Assembly: GCA_030544215.1 (NCBI GenBank)
Contig: JARZZO010000003.1
Span: forward strand, 17,927,879-17,991,878
DNA from: Zantedeschia hybrid cultivar
Lineage: Eukaryota; Streptophyta; Magnoliopsida; Alismatales; Araceae
Reading direction: 5' to 3'
Length of the DNA: 64,000 bases
This document shows positions 39,494 to 49,699 of this stretch, piece after piece; the first letter of the stretch is position 1, and each line of letters begins with the position of its first letter. A program made the translations under genes and the position numbers. The notes below the pieces were generated by a model that was given only the letters and a program-made list of their open reading frames with translations, was not told the DNA's origin and ran no database searches.

Positions 39494-42400
39494 GTGCTTC
39501 AATCCTTTTACTTCTTTGAAAATCATAAGACTGCATCTTCCAACAAAAAAAGGGAGGAAGAAGAACAGAACCATCCTGCTGCATTTTCCGTTGTCCCAGC
39601 TGCACAACACTTCCTCAAGTGAGAGATATCCCCGTAAAAAGTGTCTCTCCGAGGATTCCAATCTAGCATACTGTTTGAAGCTATGGTAGCATCTTTCAAG
39701 AATCCTCCCATTTTTGGTTTCTAGTAACTGCTCTCTCAAATGACTTGAACTCTCTTCCTCCCTGTCCACTTTCTCTATAACTTATATGTATGCCTCCTTG
39801 TTGTGGGTTAATATGATTCATTGTAGCCTCTTGGTCACCTTGAAATGGGGAAAAGAAAAGTGATATATCTGGTCAGCATACCTTTACATTCTCACATACA
39901 TTTGATTCCGCTATATTTCGATGTACCAGGCTTACTTCTATTTTCACACTATAAACCATAGGGAGTTTGATCTTTTGCTGTTCTCCAGGAGCGAAGGTCA
40001 GTGTCATTAGGGTACTGATAGTGAGAGGTACGATACATCACGTACCACAGTCCATCGTGCAAAAAAAAAGTGTTTCTTCTCATAAAAGTAGAAAAAGATA
40101 TTTGGTCACTAACACTTGGTAGATGTATCATCTTTTGATTGATAGAAAATTTTAAAAAAAGTCTAAAAAGAAAACATTGTCCATCTGTACAGGGAGGCTA
40201 AAAGGTCTACATTTGATGGGATTTTCCTTAACAGGTGTTCAAATAGGCTTGTACAATGTGAATACTTGGCTTGGATGACTCCAATCAAAATTTAGTAGCT
40301 CCTAATCTCGGCTCGTTCGGGACTTGTTTAGCCAGTTGTGAACCAATTTAGTTTCTTGTTTTGGTTCTGTGATCTGATGTTAGAATAGAAGCAACAGATG
40401 AGGTGCTTGGAGAGTGGACTAAGACAAAGAAGAGAGTAATTTTAGTTTTCCCAATTTAGTTCGAGTAGGCCATTTCCTTGGTCCCAATTAACCATCATTT
40501 TAGTTGTCCCAACTTTCTGATTGAATTGCCTGGAAACTGATTCCGCATGCCCTTCAACAGGCCAGAAAACAACTGAGCACGAGAATGGATTAAGCCATGA
40601 AATAGTATTTTTTTAATTTCAATGTGTTGGTCAGAATAGATCAATCAGAAGAATTAATTGTTGCAGGTATCCAGAAGAGAGTTTAGCAACACAGAATGTT
40701 GAAAATGTTGGTCCAAAAGATGTCCCCAATATCATCATGATTTGTCTCTTAGCTAATTTCCATCCCCTTTTGTCAATTCTCAAACTTGACTACATTAAAA
40801 AAAATGTTTTTGTTTTGCTTGCATCCACATGAATATGTTGTATAATAGATATATGCTAGATCATAACTCAAGTCTATGATTCTATGAAAACAGGAAAATT
40901 AATGAAATTGAATTTTTTCTGTTACTGAGCTAAGTGGCCTCAATTTACTGATGGAGGGGTAAAAGATGTTTCACCATAAATGTTTGCATGTCTATGTATG
41001 ACCTTTTCTCGAGTGATGGCCCTAAGAAAAAGTGAAAAACTATATTTTGGGCATTGCTGACTAGAATCTAAAATATAAATATCTTCTCCCTTCCACTGTC
41101 TTTTGACTTAACTTTCTAATTGTCACATTTCTTCCTCCTGTATCAGGTGAAAGGTCCATCTGGTGAACAAATTCACGACTCTCGTGACAAAACAACTGAA
41201 AAGTTCGAATTCACAGTTCATAAGAAGGGACTTCACCGCTTCTGCTTCACTAACAAGTCTCCCTACCATGAAACTATTGACTTTGATGTACATGTTGGCC
41301 ACTTTTCACACTTTGATCAACATGCAAAAGATGGTAATCCATGATCGTTCTTCAATTATTTAAATTATTTTAATGGAAACAGAATTTTTTTTTAATTTAT
41401 CAATGTATCTGCAGAACATTTTGCTCCTCTCTTTGAGCAAATCGGGAAGCTAGAGGAAGCTCTGTACAACATACAGTTTGAACAGCATTGGCTGGAGGCT
41501 CAAACTGACCGTCAAGCACTGGGTATGTGTTTTTATTTGGACGAAGATGTGCAAGTTACTAGAATTCTTGATGGCCTTGATGCTACTGCCATATAAACTA
41601 ATCAAGACTTTCAATTTTCTTCATCGCTCTTTCATTCCAAGATATAACATAGTGGATCTATGACAATCAACTTGAAATATAATTTATCAGCTTCCTGACT
41701 TTAGTCATGCCACTTTTGGGGCTGTTGGATACTTATCTTAGAATCAATTTGCTTGAGATGATGAGCATGCTTAACAGAACTCCTTTGGCAGTTAAAAAGT
41801 GCTGTTGGAATTGTTAATTTATCAGCCCAAGGACTTGTAATGAATCGTCCACTGCAGTGTGGTGATTACATTAAATTTTGACTAGGCTTGCAGAAAGCTG
41901 ACTGCCTTCTGGAGGTGGACCTGTCTGTCAATATCCTCATCTAGCATCTTTCAAAACTTGAGGGGTACTTTTCAGGATTTTTTCCCTGGTTGCATGATCA
42001 TCGGCTGTGCAACTGATATGTGTGTGCGTGTGTTCTCATCACCAACTGGTCTCATGGGAGTTCAGACGACCTCCAAATTAACATTAACCATTATGCCACC
42101 TTATAAAACGTTTAGGTTGGACAGGCAGCAGAATGTAAGGCTTCAGCAAATCATTGGAATCTTGCAGGTCCAGCGGACCTTAGACTTACTGTATATGGGC
42201 GGGTAAGGGCTTTGAAGGAGCATCAGTTTTTCTAATGTATTCATAGTCTTCACAGCAGTTCATAACAAAGAAAATGAAAGATCTACAGAACTCGATTAGA
42301 TATGAGCATTTTATAATTTCACTCTTTTGTGTTTTCTCTCCATTTGAAAGTAAGCAGCATTAAAATAACATTCTAAAAACTGATTGATGCAGTGAATGAA

Positions 42401-42526
42401 GGGATGAGCAGAAGGGCAGTCCATAAAGCTCTTTTTGAATCAGCAGCACTTATTGGAGCTAGTGTTCTTCAAGTCTATCTCCTACGCCGACTTTTTGAGC
42501 GAAAGCTGGGTACTTCAAGGGTTTAG
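25042..42526 (+). CDS. p24beta2: p24-beta2-type EMP24/GOLD cargo receptor (209 aa)
   Basis: Transmembrane cargo receptor of COPI/COPII vesicles cycling between ER and Golgi. Coding exons: 25042-25242, 41147-41333, 41415-41522 and 42393-42526, with phases 0, 1 and 1 matching at each junction. A signal peptide is at residues 1-22. The GOLD domain begins IRFVIDREECFSH and carries the conserved cysteine pair C32 and C100 (FCFTNKSPYHET). A coiled-coil linker follows (EQIGKLEEALYNIQFEQHW), then one membrane helix near residues 180-197 and a cytosolic tail RRLFERKLGTSRV with a basic COPI-type motif and a C-terminal Val. Length and tail match plant p24-beta2 and not beta3. The ATG lies exactly at the first base of its exon. 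The intron 25243-41146 is 15.9 kb and filled with transposable elements; exons 2-4 sit within 1.4 kb. Confidence 0.95.
25530..26050. mobile_element. Decayed GATC/GGCTGATC-rich MITE in p24 intron
   Basis: Left part has GTTTTAAAGGTTATC and AAGGAGCGGCTGATCC; right part has GGAATCAGCTGATCTGATC and GGTTTTATAACCTTG. The AAGGTTATAAAACC-like ends recall the family seen at 29850-30097. No target duplication confirmed and no coding sequence. Confidence 0.35.
26320..29011. mobile_element. 2.7-kb hAT-like foldback element in the p24 intron
   Basis: Left terminus CTATGTTATCAAAGG and right terminus (reverse complement) CTATGTAGTTAGAGG, each followed by GAGGCGA-rich sequence. A perfect 8-bp target duplication GAATTCAA lies at 26312-26319 and 29012-29019. 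The left half is CT-rich and the right half GA-rich, with shared words in inverse orientation (GGGCCGAAGCCCTC near 26949 and its inverse near 27878), so the element tends to fold back. A second terminus-like sequence (CATAGTTGTCAAGATGC) at 27214 suggests one copy nested in another. Long open frames here are translations of simple repeats. No transposase seen. The right part recurs at 60151-61403. Confidence 0.75.
29640..31430 (+). mobile_element. Decayed L1-type LINE (RT thumb to 3' end)
   Basis: Broken frames show reverse-transcriptase tail motifs: FGWEPLIQRIQ, LSLGGIITLLKSVLS, LPETVRWKIDKI, GGPHVKNLDLKNKALLRGW, then a zf-RVT-like YKFRYVWKVKSPLKL and a C-terminal ISWSVWKGHDDTIFRR. Many stops and frameshifts are present. 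It is 5' truncated; the catalytic YxDD part is absent. A 248-bp insertion splits it at 29850. An AATAAA-like tail lies near 31395. It sits in sense orientation in the p24 intron. Confidence 0.75.
29850..30097. mobile_element. 248-bp insertion in LINE with 9-bp target duplication
   Basis: Flanked by GTTCTGTCC at 29841-29849 and 30098-30106. Removing it joins SVLS to TMHLHFLSIF in the LINE frame. It starts AAGGATTGCAGAATCAGAGC and ends with GAATCAGCTGATCTTG. A 9-bp duplication fits a Mutator-type non-autonomous element. Terminal inverted repeats are weak. Confidence 0.75.
31431..33470. other. p24 intron sequence without identified element
   Basis: About 2 kb of mixed composition. A MITE-like remnant at about 32316-32405 contains AGATCAGCAGATC and ends CAAATTTTAGAACCTTG. 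The 32430-33100 part has balanced composition and open stretches on both strands but no family I recognise; it may be a captured gene piece or an old retroelement. Confidence 0.35.
33480..33690. repeat. GATCGG/ATCGGCC short-repeat cluster
   Basis: Roughly 200 bp is built from imperfect 10-12-bp units such as GGATCGGCC, GAATCGGCC and CCGATCCCGATCC on both strands. It is GC-rich inside an AT-rich intron and able to form hairpins. Probably the core of a MITE of the GATCGGC-rich family. Confidence 0.6.
35730..36267. mobile_element. hAT-like MITE, CTATGTTATCAAAGG family
   Basis: Termini CTATGTAGTCAGAGACGAG and (reversed) CTATGTTATCAAAGGCGA. Flanks are TACTTGCT (35722-35729) and CACTTGCT (36268-36275), an 8-bp duplication with one mismatch. 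Its ends match the 2.7-kb element at 26320-29011, so both belong to one family. Excising it with one flank restores the LINE zinc-knuckle motif CCLCGEENEG. Confidence 0.85.
36480..37479. mobile_element. 1,000-bp PIF/Harbinger-like non-autonomous element
   Basis: Left end CGTCCCTGTTTGATTGCGGG, right end CCCGCGATCAAATAGGGA, nearly inverted. CTA occurs directly outside on both sides (36477-36479 and 37480-37482), consistent with a 3-bp duplication. Both ends carry GGGTTA/TAACCCGGG inverted words. The interior is AT-rich without ORF. Removing it with one CTA realigns the LINE frame into LWTERNKRIF. Confidence 0.7.
37753..38505. other. p24 intron, unassigned
   Basis: Non-coding, with ATATAC-rich stretches near 37890-37950 and a CA microsatellite at 38451-38472. 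The segment 38340-38460 resembles 39295-39410 (both start GGATAATTGAATATTTA), a diverged direct repeat. Confidence 0.4.
38510..38790. mobile_element. MITE rich in GCGGAAC/GTTCC hairpins, copy 1
   Basis: Contains AGTTCCATGCGGAACTGTTC, CCGTCCAATCTTTTGATTTGGACGG (a palindrome-like core), a TTTTTAGTTTTTTTAG tract and GAATTTTGGCGCC. The same blocks occur in inverse order and orientation at about 53470-53830. Confidence 0.6.
38920..39125. mobile_element. GTCGACTCG-rich MITE
   Basis: Left end TTGCAAACAAGGTTCGTCGA; right end in reverse AAGCATGGTTTGCCGTACTG. Between them GAGTCG/CGACTC words repeat on both strands. Terminal similarity is modest and no target duplication is clear. Confidence 0.4.
39411..39491. 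repeat. (CT)n(TA)n compound microsatellite
   Basis: About 17 CT units followed by about 23 TA units within the p24 intron. Confidence 0.95.
39492..41146 (+). other. Distal part of the 15.9-kb p24 intron
   Basis: Mostly non-repetitive AT-rich DNA leading to the acceptor CTGTATCAG at 41138-41146. No element with recognisable ends; no coding sequence. Confidence 0.5.
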
Positions 42527-45500
42527 TTTTTCTCCTTAATTATGTAAACTTCAGATGCTGGTACTTAAAACTACTTTCGGCAGCATCGTGACATCAAAGG
42601 TTAGAATTCTTAAGCTTTCAGATTTGTGCTGGGCTTCATAAACTGGGAAATTATGTACATTAAATCTTGATTTTTTTTGGATGGTCGACAAATTTTCAGT
42701 CCTTTCGACAGTTTGTGCTAGACACTTTTTCTTCATTTCCTTTTTATTTTAGTTCGAAGGATGAAAGGAACTTGATGGAGAAACGATGTCTCTTTGTCAT
42801 GGTAGAAGATCACTGACTTTTTGTGCTTGCTTAATAATATTAGTGGAACATTCTATACTACGAAGGCGCACCCCCTGCAGATGGAATGTTATGGTTGCCG
42901 ACAGTGTTTTAGGATTTGGTGGTTCAGTCCCATGCCTGGATTAGTTTTAACTAAGTGCATTTCTTTAGGTGGATTTGATTCGGTGTCACCATACTTGGAT
43001 TAGTTTTCACTGTGTATTTCTTTTCTAATTCCTCATTCGTGTGTGATCAGTTTGATTATCGAGGATTGTCTATACTTATATTCAACTGAGCGTAACTTGT
43101 TTGACCCTTGACTGACTTTTGATCTAAGTGGGCATGTTTGAGCGTAGGGATGTAACTTTGGGTGGGTTGGGTTATGTGGTAATTTGAGATCAACTTAAAT
43201 TCAAAATAGTCCAGTGCAGTCCAAATTCAACTCAGATTTAATTTAAATTTAGTAGGTCAACCACCAGCTAAAATCTTTGAATATGTTGTTCCGTCCGTCT
43301 CCCTCCTTTTGGTGATGGCTAAGCCAATGTTTGGATTGAACTTAGAATGTGATTTTGACCTTAGTAAAAGTGGCAGTTCTAATGTGTTACGTCTTTTGCT
43401 CTGGTTTCAAGTTATCATTCGCGTTTGATGATGCTCTTATGTAGTGCAAAATCCGTACGAGGAGAACTAGGCCAGTTTTTGGGAGACAGACAATCCAGAA
43501 TTTGGAGATCTCCTACGTCTGACGTCTACCGAGCAAATTTGTCGATTACTTCATCTTGGATTATCAGATTCAGTTACTGGTACCATCTATTTTACGGCCC
43601 TCTTTGATAAGTGGATCATACGGGATTAGTTATGTTTATATCAGAAAAAGTGGCATTTTGATGCAAATAAATGTGTCTTTCAAAATTATAATGATAACTT
43701 GAATAAGTCATTCTATTATTGAAAGTTTATTCGGTCATCAGAGACGGCTTTGTCAGAACTTTTACAAGAATGCTTACGACTATATGTCTCAAGCCAAGTT
43801 TGTAACCGAACCTTTCTCACTTAACCCTCTCTGCCTCCGCCCCATCTCCATCTCAGCTTTGTAGGGAACTCCTACCCCCTCCCCCCAATCTCCCTTGGGA
43901 GGATCAGTCTCTTTTTTAGGAGCATTTTGCGGGTACTTACCTGAAATCATCCTCCCTTTGGGAGGTTTCTTTGTTTCATGTTCTAGTTTTTCTATGTCCA
44001 TTGTGCAGGGTCATCTTTGTTTTAAACCTTTTGTTATCTTAAAGATCTTGGGTAGGTCACATTTTATCTTCCCCATCTCGGTTCCTCATTCCTTTTGCGA
44101 TCGGTTGTTGTTGTTGTCTTGCATCGATAACTCTCACGGTTGGCTTCTCCATCTATGAAGTTCTCCATATGTTCGCCTTCCGATCGTCGTTTATCACGGC
44201 TTTTAGCCGTATCATATAGAGCTCTTTCGAAGATGCAAATTTATTATGTTGCAATCATTGTTGGGTACCATTATCAAGGAGATCTCGGCCTATCTGCACG
44301 GCTTCTACACACCTCCTCTCGGAAGTGTGTTCTACGAGATCTCTCTTATTGCGGATCTTACTGTCTCTTGGATGGTGCAGTCCTGGCCAATCTAAGGAGG
44401 AAGCCTCCAACGTGGGATGCAACTTCTTCAAACCCTAAACTTTAATAATGTATTGCTCTGCCGGCCGTATGCAAGAGTTTGATCTCTACAGTGAAGGTTT
44501 CTTTGTCATATCTATATTACACTTTGTTCTTCGGAGGAATGGGCATGGGTACGGGCTGCGTATGATTTTTGTAATGGGCGTTTACTTTAGTCTTGTTGAA
44601 TGTATCATGTTTAATTTAATGCAATGAGATGACTTTGTCTATTGCCCCAAAAAAGAGAGAGAATGCATATGACTAATTCTTAATTAAGAGTATTGGTTAT
44701 TAAGGAAGGCATATGGGACTTTTTACATGAATAACAATAATTCATTCTTATTTATTTTAAAAAGTTTCTTAAAATAATAATATCATAAATATTATCCTTA
44801 AAGAGAGAAAATGCCATAATTACTGTCTTAGATGCTACTTTATTTGTGAATTGCCTGGCACAAGGGATCTTCATATTAACATAGAAAAGGGCAAAAGTGA
44901 TATCTTATTTAAAATTTAAAGAGTATCTTTACATAAATGATCTTTTGTCTTTTGGAGGGAAATACATTTTTCCTGTTTGGGGACGACTTTTCTCTTTCTT
45001 TCATCAAGAATCAACTACGATAAACCATGCCTGGGTTGTTAGGAGGACGTGTGCGTTGAGACATGTTTACCATCGGTTTTTTGTAAGTTTATTGAAAGCT
45101 ATGGTCATTTTAAATCTTCGGTGCTAAGGATTATATATTTTCCTACTTAGTCAGAGCTTTTTATTTTGATACTAATCTGTTTAGAGTACAAAAATATTAA
45201 TATAGAGTACAAAAATACTAATCGTTCTTTCTCCAGACCCTACAAATGGTGGGAGTCCCGTGCACTGGATACGTCCTTTTTTTTATATAAGAAGAGATAA
45301 GAAGAATGGAAGGTTGCAGCAAGAGGGAGAGTTAGGGAATGAAGGAGGAGAATGTGGACTCGAAACCTAAATTGATCACATAAAAATTTGCCTGTATTGT
45401 GTTTCTTATAATAATAAATTCCGATATTTGAAATATGAAAATCAATGGAACACAATCAAATATGTACCGTTAGTAGTAACGTCAAATTTTCATGCGTCCT

Positions 45501-45660
45501 AGATAGTTAGATGTAGATATATTATATACACATATATCGTATATAATAGTAAGGTCATTTCATTGTGGTCTAAAGGTCATAGATTCAAAATTGAAAACTG
45601 ATCTCTTTATAGAAGGGTCTTACTCAAAATTTAAATTAAATTATACTTAAATATATTTTT
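42527..45660. other. 3' flank of p24 gene and gene-free intergenic DNA
   Basis: The p24 3' UTR occupies an unknown first part. Near 43147 TAGGGATGTAACTTTGGG resembles a hAT terminus but no partner end was found. From about 43700 to 44660 the composition is more balanced and the segment ends ATTGCCCCAAAAAAG, reminiscent of a retroposon 3' tail, though I recognise no protein motif. 44660-45660 is AT-rich. Confidence 0.35.
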
Positions 45661-45959
45661 ATCATATTACTAGTTCTAAACCCGTGCGGTGCATGATATT
45701 TGTTTGAATTTGTTTAAAAAAATTTAAATTTAATTTTAAGATAAAAAAATTCATATTGATTTAAATAACTTTATTTTAATACAAAAATTAAAAATATGTA
45801 TTAATACATGCATAATACTATTAATTAAATTTATTTGTCATATTAGTATTTTTAAATCACCTAAATAAAATTACTAATCTAAAAAACATTCATGTGATAA
45901 ATTTAATATAACCAACATCATTGTTCAGTAAAGTTTTCAACTTAATATAGTTCAAATTT

Positions 45960-47200
45960 AAATACAACAAAAATGGCAAATTATGGATACTTAAGAATAT
46001 ATATTTAAAAAGTATACTTTAGATTAATATTTTTCCTTAAATATTTAATATGATAATTATATCTTAATTAAAATACAGTTACAAGATAAAATTAATTCTT
46101 TAACTATTATATAATTAATATGATAATTAAATTAACTTGCTTCAAATACAGATACTCGTGATTGTTAATATGTTAATTGAAGATGAGATTTACATAAAGT
46201 AAAATTGACTATTTTCTGTCTCATCATTTTAAAATTATTTAAATTTTGTGATTAAAATGACAAATTTATGATATTAAGACTTTTTTGATACTTGAGAATG
46301 TATTTATTTTGGTATAAAAATTTTTGATAATAAATTCACATGTTTCAAACGTAAATAATCATTTTAAAAGAGAAATGATAAAATTTCAACTAAAATGACA
46401 AATTCTTGATACTAAAGAATAACTGAATCAAAAAGGAACAATGGTTGCAAGAACAGTTGAAATAGCATATATATTCTTGTGTATGAATAACGTATAAAGG
46501 TTAAAAACCTCAAGATTTAATCATGATGTAAATATAGAAGTCATTTTTCAAAATTCACAACCATTACATTTTATTGATATTTAAAATTTTGAGGTTGTTG
46601 CTCAAAAGTAGAATCGACTATTTTCTATCCGATCATTTTAAAATTAATGATATTAAAAATTTTCAGCTAAAATGATAAATTTATGATATTTAAGTATTTT
46701 TTGGATACTTAAGAATACATTTATTTTCAGCTAAAATGACAAATTCTTGATACTTAACAATATATACTTAAAAAGTATACTTTACATTAATATTTTGCAA
46801 CATTCAACTATACTTTAGAAAGCTATAATACATTTTAGTTATTAACTAATTAATATATTTATTATATTATATAATTAAACATTAATGACTAAACAATTTA
46901 AGTGACAAATTCATGATATTTAAATTTTTTTGATACTTAACGATATATTTCAAAATAGTAAATTCATTTAAATATTTATTTTGATATAAAATTTTATAAT
47001 AAATTCACTTTTATTTATTGTTTTAATGTTTTAACTATCAATTGATATTTATTGTCAATATCAATATACTTTCAACGTGGTTAAATATATATTTTGATGC
47101 AATCTTTTTATGAAGCATAAATTCATGATATTTAAGTAGTTTTTAAAGAATATAATAGATAAATTCACTTTTATTCATTGCTTTAATATTTTGATTATTC
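45960..47200. repeat. Degenerate AT-rich modular repeat
   Basis: A module like ATGACAAATTCATGATATTT followed by TTTTTTGATACTTAAGAATA recurs at about 45972, 46258, 46397, 46668, 46730, 46903 and 47118. Variants include CTTAAAAAGTATACTTTA at 46003 and 46769. Spacing is irregular and divergence high. No coding capacity. Confidence 0.5.
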
Positions 47201-47925
47201 ATTAATGTTCGTCATAGATATATGAATTGAGGGTGAGATTTATATATAGGAACTGACTATTTTCTGTCTAATCGTTTTAAAGGAAATATTTCAAAATTTA
47301 AATTAAAATTAACATTTCAAATCACTTAAATATTTAAGATAGTAATTATATGTTAATTATTAATTAACTAAAATACTCATAAAAGGTATAATCTTTTAAA
47401 TGATTACATGATTAATATGTTAATGACATTTTAATCATATTTTGACCAAATTGTTCAGGGAAAATTCTTAAAACATCTAAATATGTAATTTAAAAACAAT
47501 GGCTTCTCTAGTTAGTTGGCAATTTCTTAATATAGTGCCCTTGGACTCCATTAATCATGATTTAATTGCTAAAAATGTAAGTCCAAAATTCAAACCCATC
47601 AGGGTTACTAATTTTTTCTTCTGCATCGTTATTATTAATTTCTTCTCTCCCACTCTTCCGGCCCACTAAGTACTCCTATTTCCTCTCCTCCCCCCATTAA
47701 TTACTTAATAATTAAGGAGATCACGTAATCTTCAGAGAGAGACATTTGGAAATAGGAAAGATTGCATTAAGTTTGGCCTTCTCTCCTAATAATTACTCCT
47801 ATTCCACCTCATTAATTATCCAGTAATCAAGAAAATCACGTACTCTCCCATTGAAAGAATTTAAGAATAAGAAAAGTATATAGAGACATATGAACCCCTA
47901 TATTTTCCTTGTAATAGAGACATAA

Positions 47926-48045
47926 GTATACACAAATCCATTCTGTCTACTTAGGTGATAATTTTAGATATAAATTGATTTTTCAGTATATACAAATCCA
48001 TTCTACCTACTTAGGTGATAATTTTAGATATAAGTTAATTTTTCA
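47926..48045. repeat. 60-bp tandem duplication
   Basis: Two copies (47926-47985 and 47986-48045) share AAATCCATTCT, CTACTTAGGTGATAATTTTA and a TTTTTCAG end, with four or five differences. Confidence 0.85.
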
Positions 48046-48110
48046 GAAAAATAATCTCACAGACTTGAAGACAATCGCATAAGTCGTGCACATCTATGAC
48101 CGAACAACAG

Positions 48111-48940
48111 GGGGTCTGACTCAGCTAATCCCCAAGTTCTCCTTGGTGGGTTTGTGTGAGGACTGTGTCAGCTCAACACATCAGCATCAGCTCTGCCATC
48201 ATTCCCTAAATAGAAACTCTAACTTGGTGAAAGCCAAAATATTCTTTTTTTTTTCAAGACTGAATTTTAGGACGGACGGCCTCGCATGTTTTCACGTAGA
48301 CTCAACAATTTAAAATTTTGAATTTCAATGAACAGCAAAAACATTCTTAATGGACTGAGTATAATAATAATTTGTGATTAAAAAAGTATTTTAAATTGCT
48401 AACACATGGAAATGTGTGAGACAGATCTAAAACATAAGAAAAAATGGTGCAGGCACCACGTGAGGTACAGATTCTTCGCCGTTCAACACTGAAAAAATAT
48501 AAAATCGACATCGGCTTCCGTTCCGGGATTTGAACCCGGGTCCGTCTGGGTGAAAGCCAGATATCATAGCCGGAGTAGACGACAACGGATTGATGTCTAG
48601 AAGATGCTGGATCATTATTTCCTACTTTTTTTCTCTCTCGCACGCACGCTCACACACACACACATCTTAGCAAACATGATATAGTCATTATGTATTCTTG
48701 TCTACTCTATATAAGTGGTGCAAAATGTGGGATCAGTTCTAACATGGATCAATGTCAAATATTTACTCCAAAAATATACATGCAAACACGAGATATTTCC
48801 TCTGCTTAGGACTTATCCTTTGTACTGAAGTAGTTACGAACATACCTGATACTACTGTTTCTGTTATCATGTGTGTTACGAACACACATGATATTAATGA
48901 AGTAATTACTCCTATTCCTCCTCATTAGTTATCCAGAAGG
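48111..48940. repeat. Duplicated block 1 with tRNA-Glu-like sequence
   Basis: Shares with 49700-50400, in the same order: GACTCAGCTAA, CCCCAAGTTCTCC, GGCACCACG, GGTACAGATTCT, the tRNA-like segment and TTCTTGTCTACTCTATATAA through CTTTGTACTGAAGTAGTTACG. Block 1 contains about 280 extra bases (48160-48440), including AATTTCAATGAACAGCAAAA from the MITE family of 5985-6283. A perfect 12-bp inverted repeat with a 3-nt loop lies at 48866-48892. Confidence 0.75.
48516..48589 (-). pseudogene. tRNA-Glu (TTC)-like pseudogene 1
   Basis: On the minus strand the sequence starts TCCGTTGTCGTC, has an anticodon stem-loop TCTGG-CTTTCAC-CCAGA with anticodon TTC, and a perfect B box GGTTCAAATCC in a CCGGG/CCCGG T-stem. 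The 3' side reads AACGGAAG, so the acceptor stem lacks one C and pairs over six bases. The D arm also deviates. A TTTTTT Pol III-type terminator follows about 25 nt downstream. Residual function cannot be excluded, but a defective acceptor makes a pseudogene more likely. Confidence 0.65.
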
Positions 48941-48996
48941 AAATCACGAACTCATTACCTGTATACACAACTGCTTATTAGCTGAGCCCGTAGCCA

Positions 48997-49413
48997 TCAT
49001 ACTGATGGAGTGGCGGAGGATGCGGGGGCGGAGGCGGACGTGGAGGGGATCTCCGAAGTCGGTGCGGAGGGGGACGCGGAGGGGATCTCCGATGACGGTG
49101 CGGAGGCGGAGGCGGACGCGGATGACGGTGCGGAGGCGGACGCGGATGATGATGCGGAGGGGATCTCCGAAGTCGGTGCGGAGGGGGACGCGGAGGGGAT
49201 CTCCGAAGTCGGTGCGGAGGCGGACGCGGATGACGGTGCGGAGGCGGACGCGGACGCAGATGATGATGCGGAGGCGGACGCGGATGACGGTGCGGAGGCG
49301 GACGCGGATTGTACCATCGGCGCCGGCAGAGGCGCCGGAAGCACGAGCCTACCAGGGTTTATAGTTCTTCTGTCATTCCATGGGAAAGGATGCTTAGGCT
49401 TACGCTTGGGCAT
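48997..49413 (-). CDS. Ser/Ala-rich low-complexity protein, unknown function (138 aa)
   Basis: Not a family I recognise. The N-terminus is basic and non-repetitive (MPKRKPKHPFPWNDRR), followed by a Pro/Leu segment and about 90 residues of Ser-Ala-Pro repeats with recurring SEIPSASPSAPT units. A TATA-like ATAAAAG reads on the minus strand at 49509-49515, about 95 bases upstream of the ATG, followed by a pyrimidine-rich leader, which supports a real transcript. Against this, the repeat is open on both strands and in several frames, as expected for an 18-nt-based minisatellite. The locus is GC-rich in AT-rich surroundings and is flanked by the two tRNA-like duplicated blocks. A secreted or wall protein is not supported: no signal peptide is visible. 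Confidence 0.4.
   Translation of the reverse strand: MPKRKPKHPFPWNDRRTINPGRLVLPAPLPAPMVQSASASAPSSASASASSSASASASAPSSASASAPTSEIPSASPSAPTSEIPSASSSASASAPSSASASASAPSSEIPSASPSAPTSEIPSTSASAPASSATPSV
49010..49315. repeat. GC-rich coding-type minisatellite
   Basis: Units such as GGTGCGGAGGCGGACGCGGA and GGGGATCTCCGAAGTC repeat with 6- and 18-nt periodicity. All indels keep the frame, leaving it open on both strands. Confidence 0.85.
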
Positions 49414-49508
49414 CGCAGAGGAGGAGAGAGGAACTGGTTAGAGAGTGAGGCGGGGAGAAGGAGAAGAGAGGCGGGAAGAAGGAGACTGGCCAGAGGAAGC
49501 ACTGATGG

Positions 49509-49515
49509 CTTTTAT
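49509..49515 (-). promoter_or_regulatory. TATA-like box upstream of the Ser/Ala-rich ORF
   Basis: ATAAAAG on the minus strand within a GC-rich segment, about 95 bases before the ATG at 49413, with a CT-rich leader between. Confidence 0.45.
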
Positions 49516-49699
49516 GGCACCGCCGTTCGGCGTGGGCGTGGGCGTGGGAAGAGGGTAGCAGAGGAAACTGGGCGGGAAAATAGGCTAGGCGTGGGAGAGG
49601 GGAGAGGTGTGTGTGAGAGGTGTGACCGTGGGGCTTGTGGGCCATTCTGTTGATTAATCGTACAAAGTTTGGGAAATTGCTGCAGCATTTGGTAAATGA

